NCBI GenBank assembly: GCA_937911745.1
Contig: CALDPX010000041.1
Span: 1-64,000 of the forward strand
Length of the DNA stretch: 64,000 nt
DNA from: an uncultured Alistipes sp.
GTDB taxonomy: Bacteria > Bacteroidota > Bacteroidia > Bacteroidales > Rikenellaceae
Direction of reading: 5' to 3'
Below, in pieces: positions 52,406 to 60,177 of the stretch (its first letter is position 1; each line of letters starts with the position of its first letter). The translations under genes were made by a program, and so were the position numbers. The notes under the pieces were generated by a model, which did not search any database, was not told the origin of the DNA, and worked only from the letters and a program-made list of their open reading frames with translations.

Positions 52406-52825
52406 ATGAATACTTGGTCTATTATAAGACGTTGGACGTGGGAGCTACCTCAAACTCTCATTGGGGCAGCCATCGCCCTTTTGCATAAAGAGAAACCTCT
52501 GCGTGTCATAGAGTATGCCGACCAAAGGGTTTATCTCTACGACAACTTTAATGGCGGGATATCCCTCGGGTACTACACGCACCTCGATTGGAACGCCAAA
52601 GACCATAACAACAACGTAATGCGTGAGGGCTTGAAAAAGTCTGTAAGGCACGAAGCATTGGGACATGGCACGCAGAGCAAGTGGCTCGGTTGGTTATACC
52701 TGCCTATTATTGGTCTACCGAGTGTTATTCATTGTGGCATACATAGACTTTTCGGTCGCAGATGGAATTACTACTCTTTCCCCACAGAAAAATGGGCAGA
52801 TAAAATAGCAGGGATCGAAAGGTGA
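52406..52825 (+). CDS. Small HExxGH-type metallopeptidase-like protein (139 aa)
   Basis: The ATG at 52406 lies 1 base after the fibre stop. The centre carries RHEALGHGTQSKWLGWLYLP, a HExxGH motif followed by a hydrophobic LGWLYLPIIGLPSVI segment and a basic tail. This arrangement recurs in small Bacteroidota proteins of putative metallopeptidase type. It sits between the fibres and holin, so a role in envelope passage or lysis is plausible. Catalysis is unproven. Confidence 0.5.
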   Translation: MNTWSIIRRWTWELPQTLIGAAIALLHKEKPLRVIEYADQRVYLYDNFNGGISLGYYTHLDWNAKDHNNNVMREGLKKSVRHEALGHGTQSKWLGWLYLPIIGLPSVIHCGIHRLFGRRWNYYSFPTEKWADKIAGIER

Positions 52826-52847
52826 TGTAATTCAAATTTATAATAAA

Positions 52848-53306
52848 ATGCAGGAAAGAAATATAATATCGGGTGCTACAAGCGCTTTTTTGGCACCCTT
52901 AATTGATGGTTGGGAACAACTGACCATATGGATGCTCTTAGCATTGGTGCTGTTGCTCGCAGACCTTAAATTCGGCATTTCAGCAGCTAGAAAGCGAGGT
53001 GAAAAAATACGCCGCAGTCGCGCCGTGCGTAGAACTATTAACAAGTTGGTGGATTACATCTGTTGGCTGTCTATCGCGTGGTGTATTGGTCATACATTTG
53101 GCGAGAGTTTACATATTCCTACCCTTGCTATAATTGTACTAGCAATTATATATTCAGTGGAACTTGCTAGCATATTAGACAACTACTTTGAATATCGAGG
53201 TATCGCAAAGCGCCTAAATCTGGGAAAGTTACTTGGGCTGATTTTCAAAAAGAACAATATAGAGAACATAATAGAAAATAAAGATGAAAACAAAGATAGA
53301 GAGTAA
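52848..53306 (+). CDS. Phage holin, phi29-like family (152 aa)
   Basis: Hydrophobic segments at about residues 25-45 (TIWMLLALVLLLADLKFG), 65-85 and 95-110 with a charged, Lys/Asn-rich C terminus. The pattern matches the Phage_holin_4_1 family. It forms inner-membrane holes that release the endolysin. Its last 23 bases overlap the endolysin start. Confidence 0.8.
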   Translation: MQERNIISGATSAFLAPLIDGWEQLTIWMLLALVLLLADLKFGISAARKRGEKIRRSRAVRRTINKLVDYICWLSIAWCIGHTFGESLHIPTLAIIVLAIIYSVELASILDNYFEYRGIAKRLNLGKLLGLIFKKNNIENIIENKDENKDRE

Positions 53307-53661
53307 GTATTTTAGCGAGAAGGAGTTTAACCGTTGTACACCATCCTGTTCGCTACAAGATATGGATCGGGCGTTTATGTGGATACTCGACGCCATAAGA
53401 GAGGAGGCAGGTATCCCACTTATATTGAGCTGCGCATTCCGGAGCAAGGAATATGATAAATCTCGGGGGCGTAGCGGAAATTCAGCTCACACAAAAGGGC
53501 TCGCGGTCGATATCAAGTGTAACTCATCCGCCACCAGAATGAAGATTGTAGCTGCTGCTATAATGGTAGGAATTGACCGAATAGGTATCGGTAAAGACTT
53601 CGTACATCTTGACTATGACAGAAGCTTACCTCGCAACGTAATGTGGGAATACTATGATTAA
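53284..53661 (+). CDS. Endolysin, M15 peptidase family (125 aa)
   Basis: A peptidase M15_3 (D-Ala-D-Ala carboxypeptidase-like) fold is evident: FRSKEYDKSRGRSGNSAHTK, with zinc ligands H69 and D76 in SAHTKGLAVDI and H108 in FVHLDYD. It cuts peptidoglycan peptides at lysis. There is no signal peptide, so release depends on the overlapping holin. It overlaps the next gene by 8 bases. Confidence 0.92.
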   Translation: MKTKIESKYFSEKEFNRCTPSCSLQDMDRAFMWILDAIREEAGIPLILSCAFRSKEYDKSRGRSGNSAHTKGLAVDIKCNSSATRMKIVAAAIMVGIDRIGIGKDFVHLDYDRSLPRNVMWEYYD

Positions 53662-54145
53662 AAATACTTTACATATATTTCTTCTGTGTATATTTGTTTT
53701 TGCTATTGGAGGATATACAGGATTTCGTTTCCATTCATTATCATCAATACCAATGGCAGATACGATTACCATTCATGACACAGTGAAAATTCATATACCA
53801 CAAGTGGTTCATCGCAAGGAAATAGGTTCATCGCTCACCTCGATTCCTAAAACTGCTTGGATATATCCAACCGGAGACATCAACGTACCAGATAGTATAG
53901 ACATCGAGCTTCCCATAGAGCGAGTAGAGTATTGCGATTCTAATTATCGTGCGGTAGTGGAAGGCTATAAACCACGTCTTGTCGATATTGAAGTGTACCC
54001 CTCTCACACCACTATCATCCAAAGTGCCCGTCAGCAGCAAGGTGGTTGGAATCTTTCAATTGGTCCCACGGTATGTTGGGGCATTACCCGGGACGGATTT
54101 AGGTTGTGTTTTGGTTTAGGCGCAACGGCGACATATCATTTCTAA
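53654..54145 (+). CDS. Spanin-like envelope protein (163 aa)
   Basis: An N-terminal membrane helix (residues 5-23, LHIFLLCIFVFAIGGYTGF) is followed by a periplasmic, proline-rich linker and a C-terminal beta-rich part (WNLSIGPTVCWGITRDGFRL ... TATYHF) resembling an outer-membrane strand set. The position directly after the endolysin matches spanin genes, which fuse inner and outer membranes at the end of lysis. The single-protein design would be unlike the lambda two-gene set. Confidence 0.6.
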   Translation: MIKNTLHIFLLCIFVFAIGGYTGFRFHSLSSIPMADTITIHDTVKIHIPQVVHRKEIGSSLTSIPKTAWIYPTGDINVPDSIDIELPIERVEYCDSNYRAVVEGYKPRLVDIEVYPSHTTIIQSARQQQGGWNLSIGPTVCWGITRDGFRLCFGLGATATYHF

Positions 54146-54171
54146 TAATATAACATCTTAAACAAAAACGT

Positions 54172-54408
54172 ATGGAAAGAGAAAAACCACGATCAACAAC
54201 CGATCGCCCTACACAGCAAGCTCCTGTTAGTAGAGATCCTACACAGCAAGCTCCTATTAGTAGAGATCCTACACAGCAAGCCCATCTAAGTTCTGCGACA
54301 GTAAAAAAACGTCCAATGCTGAGAATAGCCCCTAAACTAAGGCGAACAGGAGTTTATTATCCATCATCTCAATTCACAGTTCATCGTAAAAAGAAAGACA
54401 ATGAGTAA
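54172..54408 (+). CDS. Small basic protein with decapeptide repeats (78 aa)
   Basis: The N-terminal third is 2.5 copies of PTQQAP(V/I)SRD encoded by a 30-bp tandem repeat (54208-54288), with the third copy degraded (PTQQAHLS). The rest is basic (RRTGVYYPSSQFTVHRKKK). It may be a nucleic-acid-binding or virion-internal peptide. It overlaps the next gene by 8 bases. Confidence 0.6.
   Translation: MEREKPRSTTDRPTQQAPVSRDPTQQAPISRDPTQQAHLSSATVKKRPMLRIAPKLRRTGVYYPSSQFTVHRKKKDNE
54208..54288 (+). repeat. 30-bp tandem repeat within the small basic protein gene
   Basis: Units at 54208-54237 and 54238-54267 differ by one base; a partial third follows. The unit is a multiple of three, so copy number changes keep the frame. 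Confidence 0.9.
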
Positions 54409-54796
54409 CACACAAAGAGCCCACCTCGCGCAAATTATAACGCGAACATTGATAACCATTAAAGTCGCCCCATTTATTTTCACATTAGGATATATCATCT
54501 GCTTGCTCTGCTATATGTGGGGAAGCGACATAGTTGTTAGGTTTGCAGATATCTTATTTTACACCTCTCCGATGACGATCATCTTATTATTGATTCTCTC
54601 GAAAATATATCAGTTATGTGGTTGGCATCGTCTACAATGTTGCATACCTCTATTTCCTATGGCTTTAATGATCTTTGATAGTTTCATAGTTGAGGTTTCA
54701 TCACTTGTTGCCGACATCAACTTGTATCTATGCCTATTAATGTTTATCCTCACCTTAATCAATGCTTATAAAATCTTTTTGCGCGATGGAAGATGA
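54401..54796 (+). CDS. Four-helix membrane protein (131 aa)
   Basis: About four hydrophobic segments (residues 22-45, 52-70, 80-100, 105-124) with short basic loops. The location after the lysis genes suggests an accessory membrane protein, for example superinfection exclusion or lysis control; no family motif confirms it. The following gene starts inside its end. Confidence 0.6.
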   Translation: MSNTQRAHLAQIITRTLITIKVAPFIFTLGYIICLLCYMWGSDIVVRFADILFYTSPMTIILLLILSKIYQLCGWHRLQCCIPLFPMALMIFDSFIVEVSSLVADINLYLCLLMFILTLINAYKIFLRDGR

Positions 54797-55085
54797 AGAA
54801 GTAAAGGATATTGTACTCCAAGTGGTAAGAAAGTGGGAGAATGACCTGGTTTTAGGTAAATGTACTCCCCATCAAATTAAGTCGCTATACAATGCTCTTA
54901 TCAATAATATCGACATGGATGCGTCCATAGACGAGATGGCGGAGCATTTTGGACAATCCAAAAGCAATGTGAGTAATGTTATTGCTCGCCGCTTTGTGGG
55001 TAAGCCAAAACGAAAGGTTTTATATCCTTTTCAGAAAATAATAAAGATCGTACCTCGTAGCTGGTTGTCTACAAAGGGCGAATAG
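54786..55085 (+). CDS. Helix-turn-helix protein (99 aa)
   Basis: Residues 44-75 (ASIDEMAEHFGQSKSNVSNVIAR) form a helix-turn-helix, followed by KPKRKVLYPFQKIIKIVPRSW. Proteins of this pattern recur at similar positions in Bacteroidales phages. It may regulate late or moron genes. ATG at 54786, inside the preceding gene, is preferred to the earlier in-frame start at 54762. Confidence 0.6.
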   Translation: MEDEEVKDIVLQVVRKWENDLVLGKCTPHQIKSLYNALINNIDMDASIDEMAEHFGQSKSNVSNVIARRFVGKPKRKVLYPFQKIIKIVPRSWLSTKGE

Positions 55086-55086
55086 A

Positions 55087-55112
55087 GGGCGTATTATTAT
55101 ACGCCCTTTTTT
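55087..55112 (+). terminator. Terminator at the end of the late operon
   Basis: GGGCGTAT (55087-55094) pairs with ATACGCCC (55099-55106), followed by six T. It separates the late operon from the right-end cassette. Confidence 0.92.
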
Positions 55113-55240
55113 ATTCCAACACTTAACGTACATATTTATTGCACGTTACTACTATATTGTTGTAAACTTATTTTCATCGTCATATTACCTCATATTTGTA
55201 TTGCAATCAATGGTGATTGTACAACTAAAAATACAAATCT

Positions 55241-55762
55241 ATGGAAGGTAATTATCTCACATCGGGTGACCTCGCATTGATCGAAAATCGCAGAGGTTAC
55301 GGCTGGGGCAACGGCTATGGCGAGTGCGCTCCTTATCACAAAGGTATGGGTCGAGGTGCTGCTACCGGCATTGGCTTGGCAGCTGGCTTAGGCGGTGGTG
55401 CTCTGCTTCTTGGTATTGCAGGTCTTTGGGGTCTTAACCAGGCTTCTAAGGCTCGCGCAAGAGGTGCTGAGAATCTCTCGCAGGCTAACACCAACAGCAT
55501 CAACCAGCTTGCTACGTTGGCTCTTGCTGAGCGTCAGAGCCGCGAGGATTGGCAGAATCGCCACGCTCCTACATTGACACAGTATGTCGATGTCCAAACC
55601 GGAGCAGGAGCATTTAGTGGTTCGACCTCGAATGCGTTGGCTACTGCCCTTGCGTTTCAGAACAATGGCGGGGTAAACTCCGCTATTGGCGGTTGCAACT
55701 ATTTGCGAGTGGCTCGCGTGAGTGGCTCGCGTTTGTGCGGCTGCGACACCTGCGAGGGTTAA
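55241..55762 (+). CDS. Gly-rich membrane-segment protein, first of the right-end cassette (173 aa)
   Basis: An N-terminal GRGYGWGNGYGEC region is followed by a Gly/Ala/Leu hydrophobic helix (TGIGLAAGLGGGALLLGIAG, about residues 48-70), a Gln/Ser-rich coil and a C-terminal CGCDTCEG. It is probably a surface or virion protein with one membrane span. It is preceded by about 130 bases without a gene and closed by its own terminator, so it is expressed separately from the genes after it. Confidence 0.6.
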   Translation: MEGNYLTSGDLALIENRRGYGWGNGYGECAPYHKGMGRGAATGIGLAAGLGGGALLLGIAGLWGLNQASKARARGAENLSQANTNSINQLATLALAERQSREDWQNRHAPTLTQYVDVQTGAGAFSGSTSNALATALAFQNNGGVNSAIGGCNYLRVARVSGSRLCGCDTCEG

Positions 55763-55772
55763 TCGCTAACCA

Positions 55773-55801
55773 GGGTGGATGGGTAACCATCCACCCATTT
55801 T
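55773..55801 (+). terminator. Terminator after the Gly-rich protein gene
   Basis: GGGTGGATGG (55773-55782) pairs perfectly with CCATCCACCC (55787-55796), followed by A and five T. Confidence 0.9.
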
Positions 55802-55813
55802 TGCCTGACCATT

Positions 55814-56161
55814 ATGCTTAGAAAATCACAAATTAATATGGATATGATAGTGCCGACATCAAAGATGGCTCTAAAAACAAGTTGCATACGAGCGTGTGGC
55901 AACGATATAGACAAAGCTGAAAGGTTGTATGAGTTCTTTGTAAAGGACCTTGAAAAACTCCCCGACTTTGACATTGCACCTCCCACGACATTTCAACAGG
56001 TAAAGGAGTTTCTTGGCAATACATTCTCGTGGATTGACAACAACCAAGACAAAATTGCCGGCTACTACAATATCATACAGCAGATGCGTGGGGGACAACC
56101 ATTGCCAGTGATGTCGCCAGCGTCTCCGCCCGCAGACGTTCCACCTATTCCCAGTAAGTAG
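55814..56161 (+). CDS. Helical protein of the right-end cassette (115 aa)
   Basis: Helical N-terminal two thirds (KAERLYEFFVKDLEKLPDFD, TFQQVKEFLGNTFSW) with a Pro-rich disordered tail (MSPASPPADVPPIPSK). No motif. It opens a tightly spaced series of small genes ending with the gene at 57395. Confidence 0.6.
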   Translation: MLRKSQINMDMIVPTSKMALKTSCIRACGNDIDKAERLYEFFVKDLEKLPDFDIAPPTTFQQVKEFLGNTFSWIDNNQDKIAGYYNIIQQMRGGQPLPVMSPASPPADVPPIPSK

Positions 56162-56164
56162 GCT

Positions 56165-56368
56165 ATGGCACAACTATTTCCACATAAGGTAACATTCTAT
56201 GCCTACGCAGAGGACGAGAAACAAGTACAGGACCTACAAGACGCTCTCAACGACTTCGTGCGAAAGCAATACAACAAAGGCATACTCGTAACAACAGACA
56301 AGCTTTTGCAAGCACTACGCTCTTTTAGTAATAACTATTTTGTAACAGACTTCTTAAAACGGAAATAA
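56165..56368 (+). CDS. Small conserved cassette protein (67 aa)
   Basis: A short strand (KVTFYAYAEDEKQ) and helices (DLQDALNDFVRKQYNKG) suggest a ferredoxin-like mini fold. The stop is immediately followed by the ATG of the next gene. The family is unknown. Confidence 0.6.
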   Translation: MAQLFPHKVTFYAYAEDEKQVQDLQDALNDFVRKQYNKGILVTTDKLLQALRSFSNNYFVTDFLKRK

Positions 56369-56593
56369 ATGGCACAGGAAACGCAAAAACAACCACGAAA
56401 TATATTTGAACAGATTGCACTTGGTCTTGAAGTTACCAACCTCAATACTGTGGCAATATCCCAGGACCTTGCCAATTTGTATAAAATGGTGGAGGATATT
56501 CACTCTGTTCTGTTTATGGGTCAAACACAAACCGCACCAACGGCTCTCGGCGCGGTTAAGGATGAAGAAAGAGAGCCTCAAACCCCTCAGTAA
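56369..56593 (+). CDS. Small helical cassette protein (74 aa)
   Basis: A single helical core with heptads (LEVTNLNTVAISQDLANLYK) and a disordered acidic end. It starts directly after the preceding stop. The function is unknown. Confidence 0.6.
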   Translation: MAQETQKQPRNIFEQIALGLEVTNLNTVAISQDLANLYKMVEDIHSVLFMGQTQTAPTALGAVKDEEREPQTPQ

Positions 56594-56594
56594 T

Positions 56595-57020
56595 ATGTCG
56601 TGTTCTAAAAATTATGTGGCTAACATTACCACTACGCTTGCAGCAGGCAGCGTAGCCAGCCCCTTTTTATTGCAGGTAAACATCTCACAGAAGCTGTGTA
56701 AACCTGCCTGCGTGGACTCAATTCCAGTATTTGATCCAAAGTTCTCTTTGGTGGGATACTCTTTGGTTGGTCCAGGTAGCTATGTTGCAACGATCAGGGT
56801 AGAAGGCACGATCTCTTACGTTCCTTGCGATGGTAGCGTTTGTTGCACCAAATCGCAGGTTGTTTCGCAAGAGTTTACGTTCCCGTTCGCTTCCGCAACA
56901 GCACCTACTACGGTGACTATCGCCCAGGGTGTTAGTGTAAACTCCATTGCTCAGTCTGGATGCCAGACTTGCAGCCGTGATTTTGTAAGTGAAACACCTC
57001 TTACATTAACCGTTGCGTAG
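56595..57020 (+). CDS. Cys-rich beta-sandwich-like cassette protein (141 aa)
   Basis: ATG at 56595 is preferred to a far-upstream in-frame ATG inside the preceding gene. Cysteines recur as MSCSK, KLCKPAC, PCDGSVCC and GCQTCS, and the strands (GSYVATIRVEGTISYV, SQEFTFPFASATAP) fit a disulfide-stabilised beta-sandwich. Similar proteins recur in Bacteroidales phages and prophages, but their function is not known to me. A surface-exposed or virion-decorating role is plausible; there is no signal peptide. Confidence 0.65.
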   Translation: MSCSKNYVANITTTLAAGSVASPFLLQVNISQKLCKPACVDSIPVFDPKFSLVGYSLVGPGSYVATIRVEGTISYVPCDGSVCCTKSQVVSQEFTFPFASATAPTTVTIAQGVSVNSIAQSGCQTCSRDFVSETPLTLTVA

Positions 57021-57021
57021 T

Positions 57022-57303
57022 ATGGTGGGGATAGTCCTATTAGTAATGTTCTTTACAACATTAATGTTCCACCTGGGATTTCCGGAGGCAATTGCCAAGA
57101 TTGTACTGAAAATTGCAAAGTGCCCCAAATGTGTAACGTTTTGGGTAGTGTTAATAACAACTTTGTGGCTAAAATGCGAGTGGTGGGTTTCAATAGGACT
57201 ATCCTTTTTAATGGGTTATTGTTCTCTATGGCTATCGCTTGTTTTCGCCTTGCTTACCAATATATATAATCAACTATGGGAAAAACTAAACAACAAAAAC
57301 TAA
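57022..57303 (+). CDS. Small membrane protein with CPKC motif (93 aa)
   Basis: ATG at 57022 is preferred to a TTG at 57013. Three hydrophobic segments (residues 2-16, 37-50, 55-78) flank IAKCPKCVTFW, a CxxC close to the membrane that could bind metal or act as a redox pair. Its end overlaps a tiny gene by 28 bases. Confidence 0.6.
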   Translation: MVGIVLLVMFFTTLMFHLGFPEAIAKIVLKIAKCPKCVTFWVVLITTLWLKCEWWVSIGLSFLMGYCSLWLSLVFALLTNIYNQLWEKLNNKN

Positions 57304-57392
57304 ACAATGGCGAGATGGTGCAGCCACAATCATCGCCAGTAAAGATCATAAAATATCGACCACTGCCTAAAATGGGCTGCAAAAATTGTTAG
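57276..57392 (+). CDS. Tiny basic Cys-ended protein (38 aa)
   Basis: A 38-residue frame with a basic body (MGKTKQQKLNNGEMVQPQ) and a terminal KMGCKNC. It overlaps the preceding membrane-protein gene by 28 bases and is followed after 2 bases by the next gene. Tight packing and a CxxC end like its neighbour support it as a real gene; coding evidence is otherwise thin. Confidence 0.45.
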   Translation: MGKTKQQKLNNGEMVQPQSSPVKIIKYRPLPKMGCKNC

Positions 57393-57394
57393 TA

Positions 57395-57889
57395 ATGAGT
57401 GAAATTCTAAAAAAATATGAGGAGTACTATCAGGAGATGGTAGCCTCAAAAGATCCTGCCAAAATGAAGATCTTTGGTGCTGCCGAACATAAAATGTTTG
57501 GCAAGGTATCTATGGCTCTACCAAGGGTGGCGAGTGAGTGGTTAGAGCTTTTGGAACCTATGCACTGGAATAACTACCTTAGCTTGGCTGAGGCAGAGAC
57601 TATCGTGTCAAAATTTGAGGGAATGGATGGTTCCCATGGACCCCATTGGTCATTTGACGCTTTTAAGAAAGCGGTAGAGATGTTCGGTGGTCATTTGTGC
57701 CAAGACCCATTCTACAACCAATATGCGCTATGGGCAACTGTCAATATGCTTTATTCTGACCATTCCGAAACTTGGTCTAAGCACATTGCCAAGGAAGACG
57801 AGCCATACTTTTATTATCTGACGGCAGTTGACAAATTGAAAGATAAAGACCGACCACATTTCGTGCGCGAGTACTTTCATTTATTCTAA
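57395..57889 (+). CDS. Conserved phage protein, DUF7841-like (164 aa)
   Basis: ATG at 57395 is 2 bases after the preceding stop. The middle MDGSHGPHWSFDAFKKAVEM and CQDPFYNQYALWATVNMLYS resemble a conserved family of Bacteroidales phage and prophage proteins that I recall as DUF7841. It is helical with several conserved His/Trp residues (HWNNYLSLAEAE). The function is unknown. It ends 11 bases before the integrase stop on the other strand. Confidence 0.65.
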   Translation: MSEILKKYEEYYQEMVASKDPAKMKIFGAAEHKMFGKVSMALPRVASEWLELLEPMHWNNYLSLAEAETIVSKFEGMDGSHGPHWSFDAFKKAVEMFGGHLCQDPFYNQYALWATVNMLYSDHSETWSKHIAKEDEPYFYYLTAVDKLKDKDRPHFVREYFHLF

Positions 57890-57900
57890 CAGTATGGGCG

Positions 57901-59085
57901 TTACAAACGCCCATACAGCACCCAATCAATTAGGCGGCGATTGGCATCATCGATTATCGTGTAATCGTACTCTATATAGATGTCAGTTACTGTCTTTTTC
58001 TTATGTCCCAACGCTGCCCCAATAAGGTCTTGGCTAAATTGCAACTCTTTGCTTGCCGCTATTGTTCCCCACGAGTGCCTAGTGTAGTATGTCGATAATT
58101 TTTCATATATAGGTTCTCCGGTTTCATCCGTCAACTTACGCAAGTTATCATTTAGCCTATGTGCGTAATCTTTATAATTCTTATAGCGGTCCAATATATT
58201 TAATAAATACTTTTTACCCCTGTACCTTTCAATTATCTCCATCGCCTCGGGTTCAACCTTAACGCGCAACATCCCTCCTGTTTTACTACGCCTATATTCA
58301 ATATAGCCATCGCTTGTTATTTCTTTCAAGTGACATAGATCCACGATATTTATACCTCGAAAAAAGAACATCAGCATAAACATATCAGCGTATTGCTTTT
58401 TACGCGGATCCGTATGATAGTTATAGATATCTCTTATTTTGGCTGGCGGTATATTACGTTTTAATGTATCCTCTTTTTTTATGACAAATGTTCTGAAAGG
58501 ATAATCATCAATCGAGACATATTTCAAATCTATTGCCTCGTTGTAAATAGCTCTAAGGTTTCTCATATGGATACCTCGCGTGTTTGTTCTCAGCCCTTGG
58601 GATACGAGAAAACCATCAAATCTTTTTAAGAAGTTCTTATCCATTTCAGTAATTACTGTATCATCACCGCAGAACTCCTTGATCTTCGACAAAGTATTCA
58701 AATAAACCTTCTTTGTATTCTCTTTGGACTTTTCCTCAATAAAACGCTCTAATAGTTGTACGATAGTAGGCTTTGTCATTGACGCCTGCATCGCTTGTTC
58801 CAACTTGCTTCTTATGATTTTTTGTGGCAAATTGTAAATTTCTTTACTCCAAGTCATTTTTAAGACTTCGATTTCAACTTTATTGAGGTACTCATCAAGA
58901 ATTTGTTGTAACTCATATTTGTCAGATCTTCTTGTAACCCTGCCGCACCACTGGGTTGGCGCTAAGTCTACATGAGCAGGAATCAAGAAACGCTTATTAG
59001 CACCATACGACACAGCTATCTTCAAAGGTGCTTTACCATTCTTTTTTAGACGCCTTGCGTCCAAGTAATAACTAACAGTTCCCAT
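57901..59085 (-). CDS. int: Tyrosine recombinase, phage integrase (394 aa)
   Basis: Full layout: an N-terminal arm-binding domain, a SAM-like core-binding domain (about 100-200), and a catalytic domain with R244 in FFRGINIVDL, R336 in YYTRHSWGT, H361 in ALGHKKK and nucleophile Y370 in VTDIYIEYD. It recombines attP with tRNA-Pro and, with an excisionase, reverses this. The ATG at 59085 is chosen over a TTG two codons upstream. It lies 137 bases from the right attachment site, reading away from it. Confidence 0.95.
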   Translation of the reverse strand: MGTVSYYLDARRLKKNGKAPLKIAVSYGANKRFLIPAHVDLAPTQWCGRVTRRSDKYELQQILDEYLNKVEIEVLKMTWSKEIYNLPQKIIRSKLEQAMQASMTKPTIVQLLERFIEEKSKENTKKVYLNTLSKIKEFCGDDTVITEMDKNFLKRFDGFLVSQGLRTNTRGIHMRNLRAIYNEAIDLKYVSIDDYPFRTFVIKKEDTLKRNIPPAKIRDIYNYHTDPRKKQYADMFMLMFFFRGINIVDLCHLKEITSDGYIEYRRSKTGGMLRVKVEPEAMEIIERYRGKKYLLNILDRYKNYKDYAHRLNDNLRKLTDETGEPIYEKLSTYYTRHSWGTIAASKELQFSQDLIGAALGHKKKTVTDIYIEYDYTIIDDANRRLIDWVLYGRL

Positions 59086-59167
59086 AATCAAAAATTTGCA
59101 CGTTATTTAGCATTCTACGGTACATTTTGAAACAAATTGGCACATAATTGCCACCAAGGAACGGTCG

Positions 59168-59223
59168 TTAAAAACAAAAATACTACTACCCAACATCTTC
59201 ATAAGTTGCTGAGTAATAGTAGT
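59168..59223 (-). terminator. Phage-supplied replacement terminator for tRNA-Pro
   Basis: Read on the minus strand directly after the tRNA 3' end: ACTACTA (59223-59217) pairs with TAGTAGT (59188-59182), with an inner CAAC/GTTG, followed by T-rich sequence (complement of 59168-59181). It replaces the host terminator now left at 1632-1665. Confidence 0.65.
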
Positions 59224-59278
59224 TTCATTCTCTGTCGGGGTGAAGTGATTCGAACACTCGACCCCCTGCTCCCAAAGC
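59223..59278. other. attR: right attachment-site copy
   Basis: Identical over 56 bp to 1664-1719. It extends from just beyond the tRNA 3' end into the anticodon loop, so the intact tRNA is rebuilt across the junction, with its 3' half coming from the phage. Confidence 0.95.
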
Positions 59279-59309
59279 AGGTGCGCTAACCGGACTGCGC
59301 TACGCCCCG
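59235..59309 (-). tRNA. tRNA-Pro(TGG)
   Basis: The cloverleaf folds on the minus strand: acceptor CGGGGCG / CACCCCG, D-arm GCGC/GCGC, anticodon stem CCTGC/GCAGG with loop TTTGGGA (anticodon TGG), and T-arm GAGTG-TTCGAAT-CACTT. The acceptor has one C-A mismatch (6-67), present in the attL copy as well, so it predates or matches the host sequence. CCA is not encoded. It is the integration target of the prophage. Confidence 0.95.
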
Positions 59310-59332
59310 AGTTGATGGTGCAAATATATGAA

Positions 59333-60127
59333 TTATTTTTGAAATACAAGCGTTTTTTGCTTAATCAACTTTTTTACACCCCTTGGTAGGTGGCGCAAGA
59401 GCGGTATCAGCACTCTGTATAAAACTCCTAAGCCTACACTTCGGCGTCCACGAAACATCCCTCTGAGGCATTTTTGGGCAACTCTCTCGGATGTAAGTAG
59501 CACTCCAAGGCGCACACCCAAGCGTTGGTAGTCTTCGGAGAGTCCATAGAGGTCGGTAGCCACGCCCGCAGGCACAGCCACCGTAACACTTACGCCACAA
59601 CCTCGCATCTCCTCCCTCAGTGCATACGAAAACTCCCTGACATAAGCCTTCGTGGGAGCATAGAGCGACAGTCCGCCAAGTGGCAACCACGAAGCATAAG
59701 AGGACATATTGAGGATATGCCCGCGCCCGCGTGCGCACATATCGCGTGCGAAGAGTCGGCACAGATGCGTTGTAGCCTCAACGTGCAGGGCGAGCACTTG
59801 CTCCACCCTCTCGGGCTCCATATCGCACAAATCGCAGTAGGCGAACACCCCTGCATTATTCACAAGCACCTCCACCTCCAAGCCACGCCCCACGCACTCC
59901 TCATAGAGCCTTTGGGGTGCGCCACTCTCGGCAAGGTCAAGGGTAATGGTCACAACTTCGGGGGCGCCCTCGCTCAACAGCCTCTCTCTTGCCGCCAACA
60001 GTCCCTCCTTGCCACGAGCCACCAGCGCAAGGCAATATCCCCTTGCGGCAAGCCCTCGCGCCAACTCCAAGCCTATACCTCTACTCGCGCCCGTCAATAG
60101 TGCCCACTGTTTTTTCTCCTGTTCCAT
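59333..60127 (-). CDS. Short-chain dehydrogenase/reductase (264 aa)
   Basis: A classical SDR: cofactor motif TGASRGIG (12-19), NNAG in VLVNNAGVF, and the catalytic set S-Y-x3-K in MSSYASW and YAPTKAY. The C-terminal part ends in a basic and hydrophobic segment (LYRVLIPLLRHLPRGVKKLI), as in membrane-associated SDRs that reduce long-chain or ketoacyl substrates. It uses NAD(P)H; the substrate is unknown. The start is the ATG at 60127, with a TAATTTTG -7-like element upstream (minus; complement of 60151-60158). Host gene. Confidence 0.9.
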   Translation of the reverse strand: MEQEKKQWALLTGASRGIGLELARGLAARGYCLALVARGKEGLLAARERLLSEGAPEVVTITLDLAESGAPQRLYEECVGRGLEVEVLVNNAGVFAYCDLCDMEPERVEQVLALHVEATTHLCRLFARDMCARGRGHILNMSSYASWLPLGGLSLYAPTKAYVREFSYALREEMRGCGVSVTVAVPAGVATDLYGLSEDYQRLGVRLGVLLTSERVAQKCLRGMFRGRRSVGLGVLYRVLIPLLRHLPRGVKKLIKQKTLVFQK

Positions 60128-60177
60128 AGGTTTTGCATCTTTCTTGAAAACAAAATTACAAAAAAATTGCATTAACT

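Noticed and set aside
54208..54288. CRISPR-like repeat
   Set aside because: The 30-bp units are directly adjacent, without spacers, and encode decapeptides within a gene.
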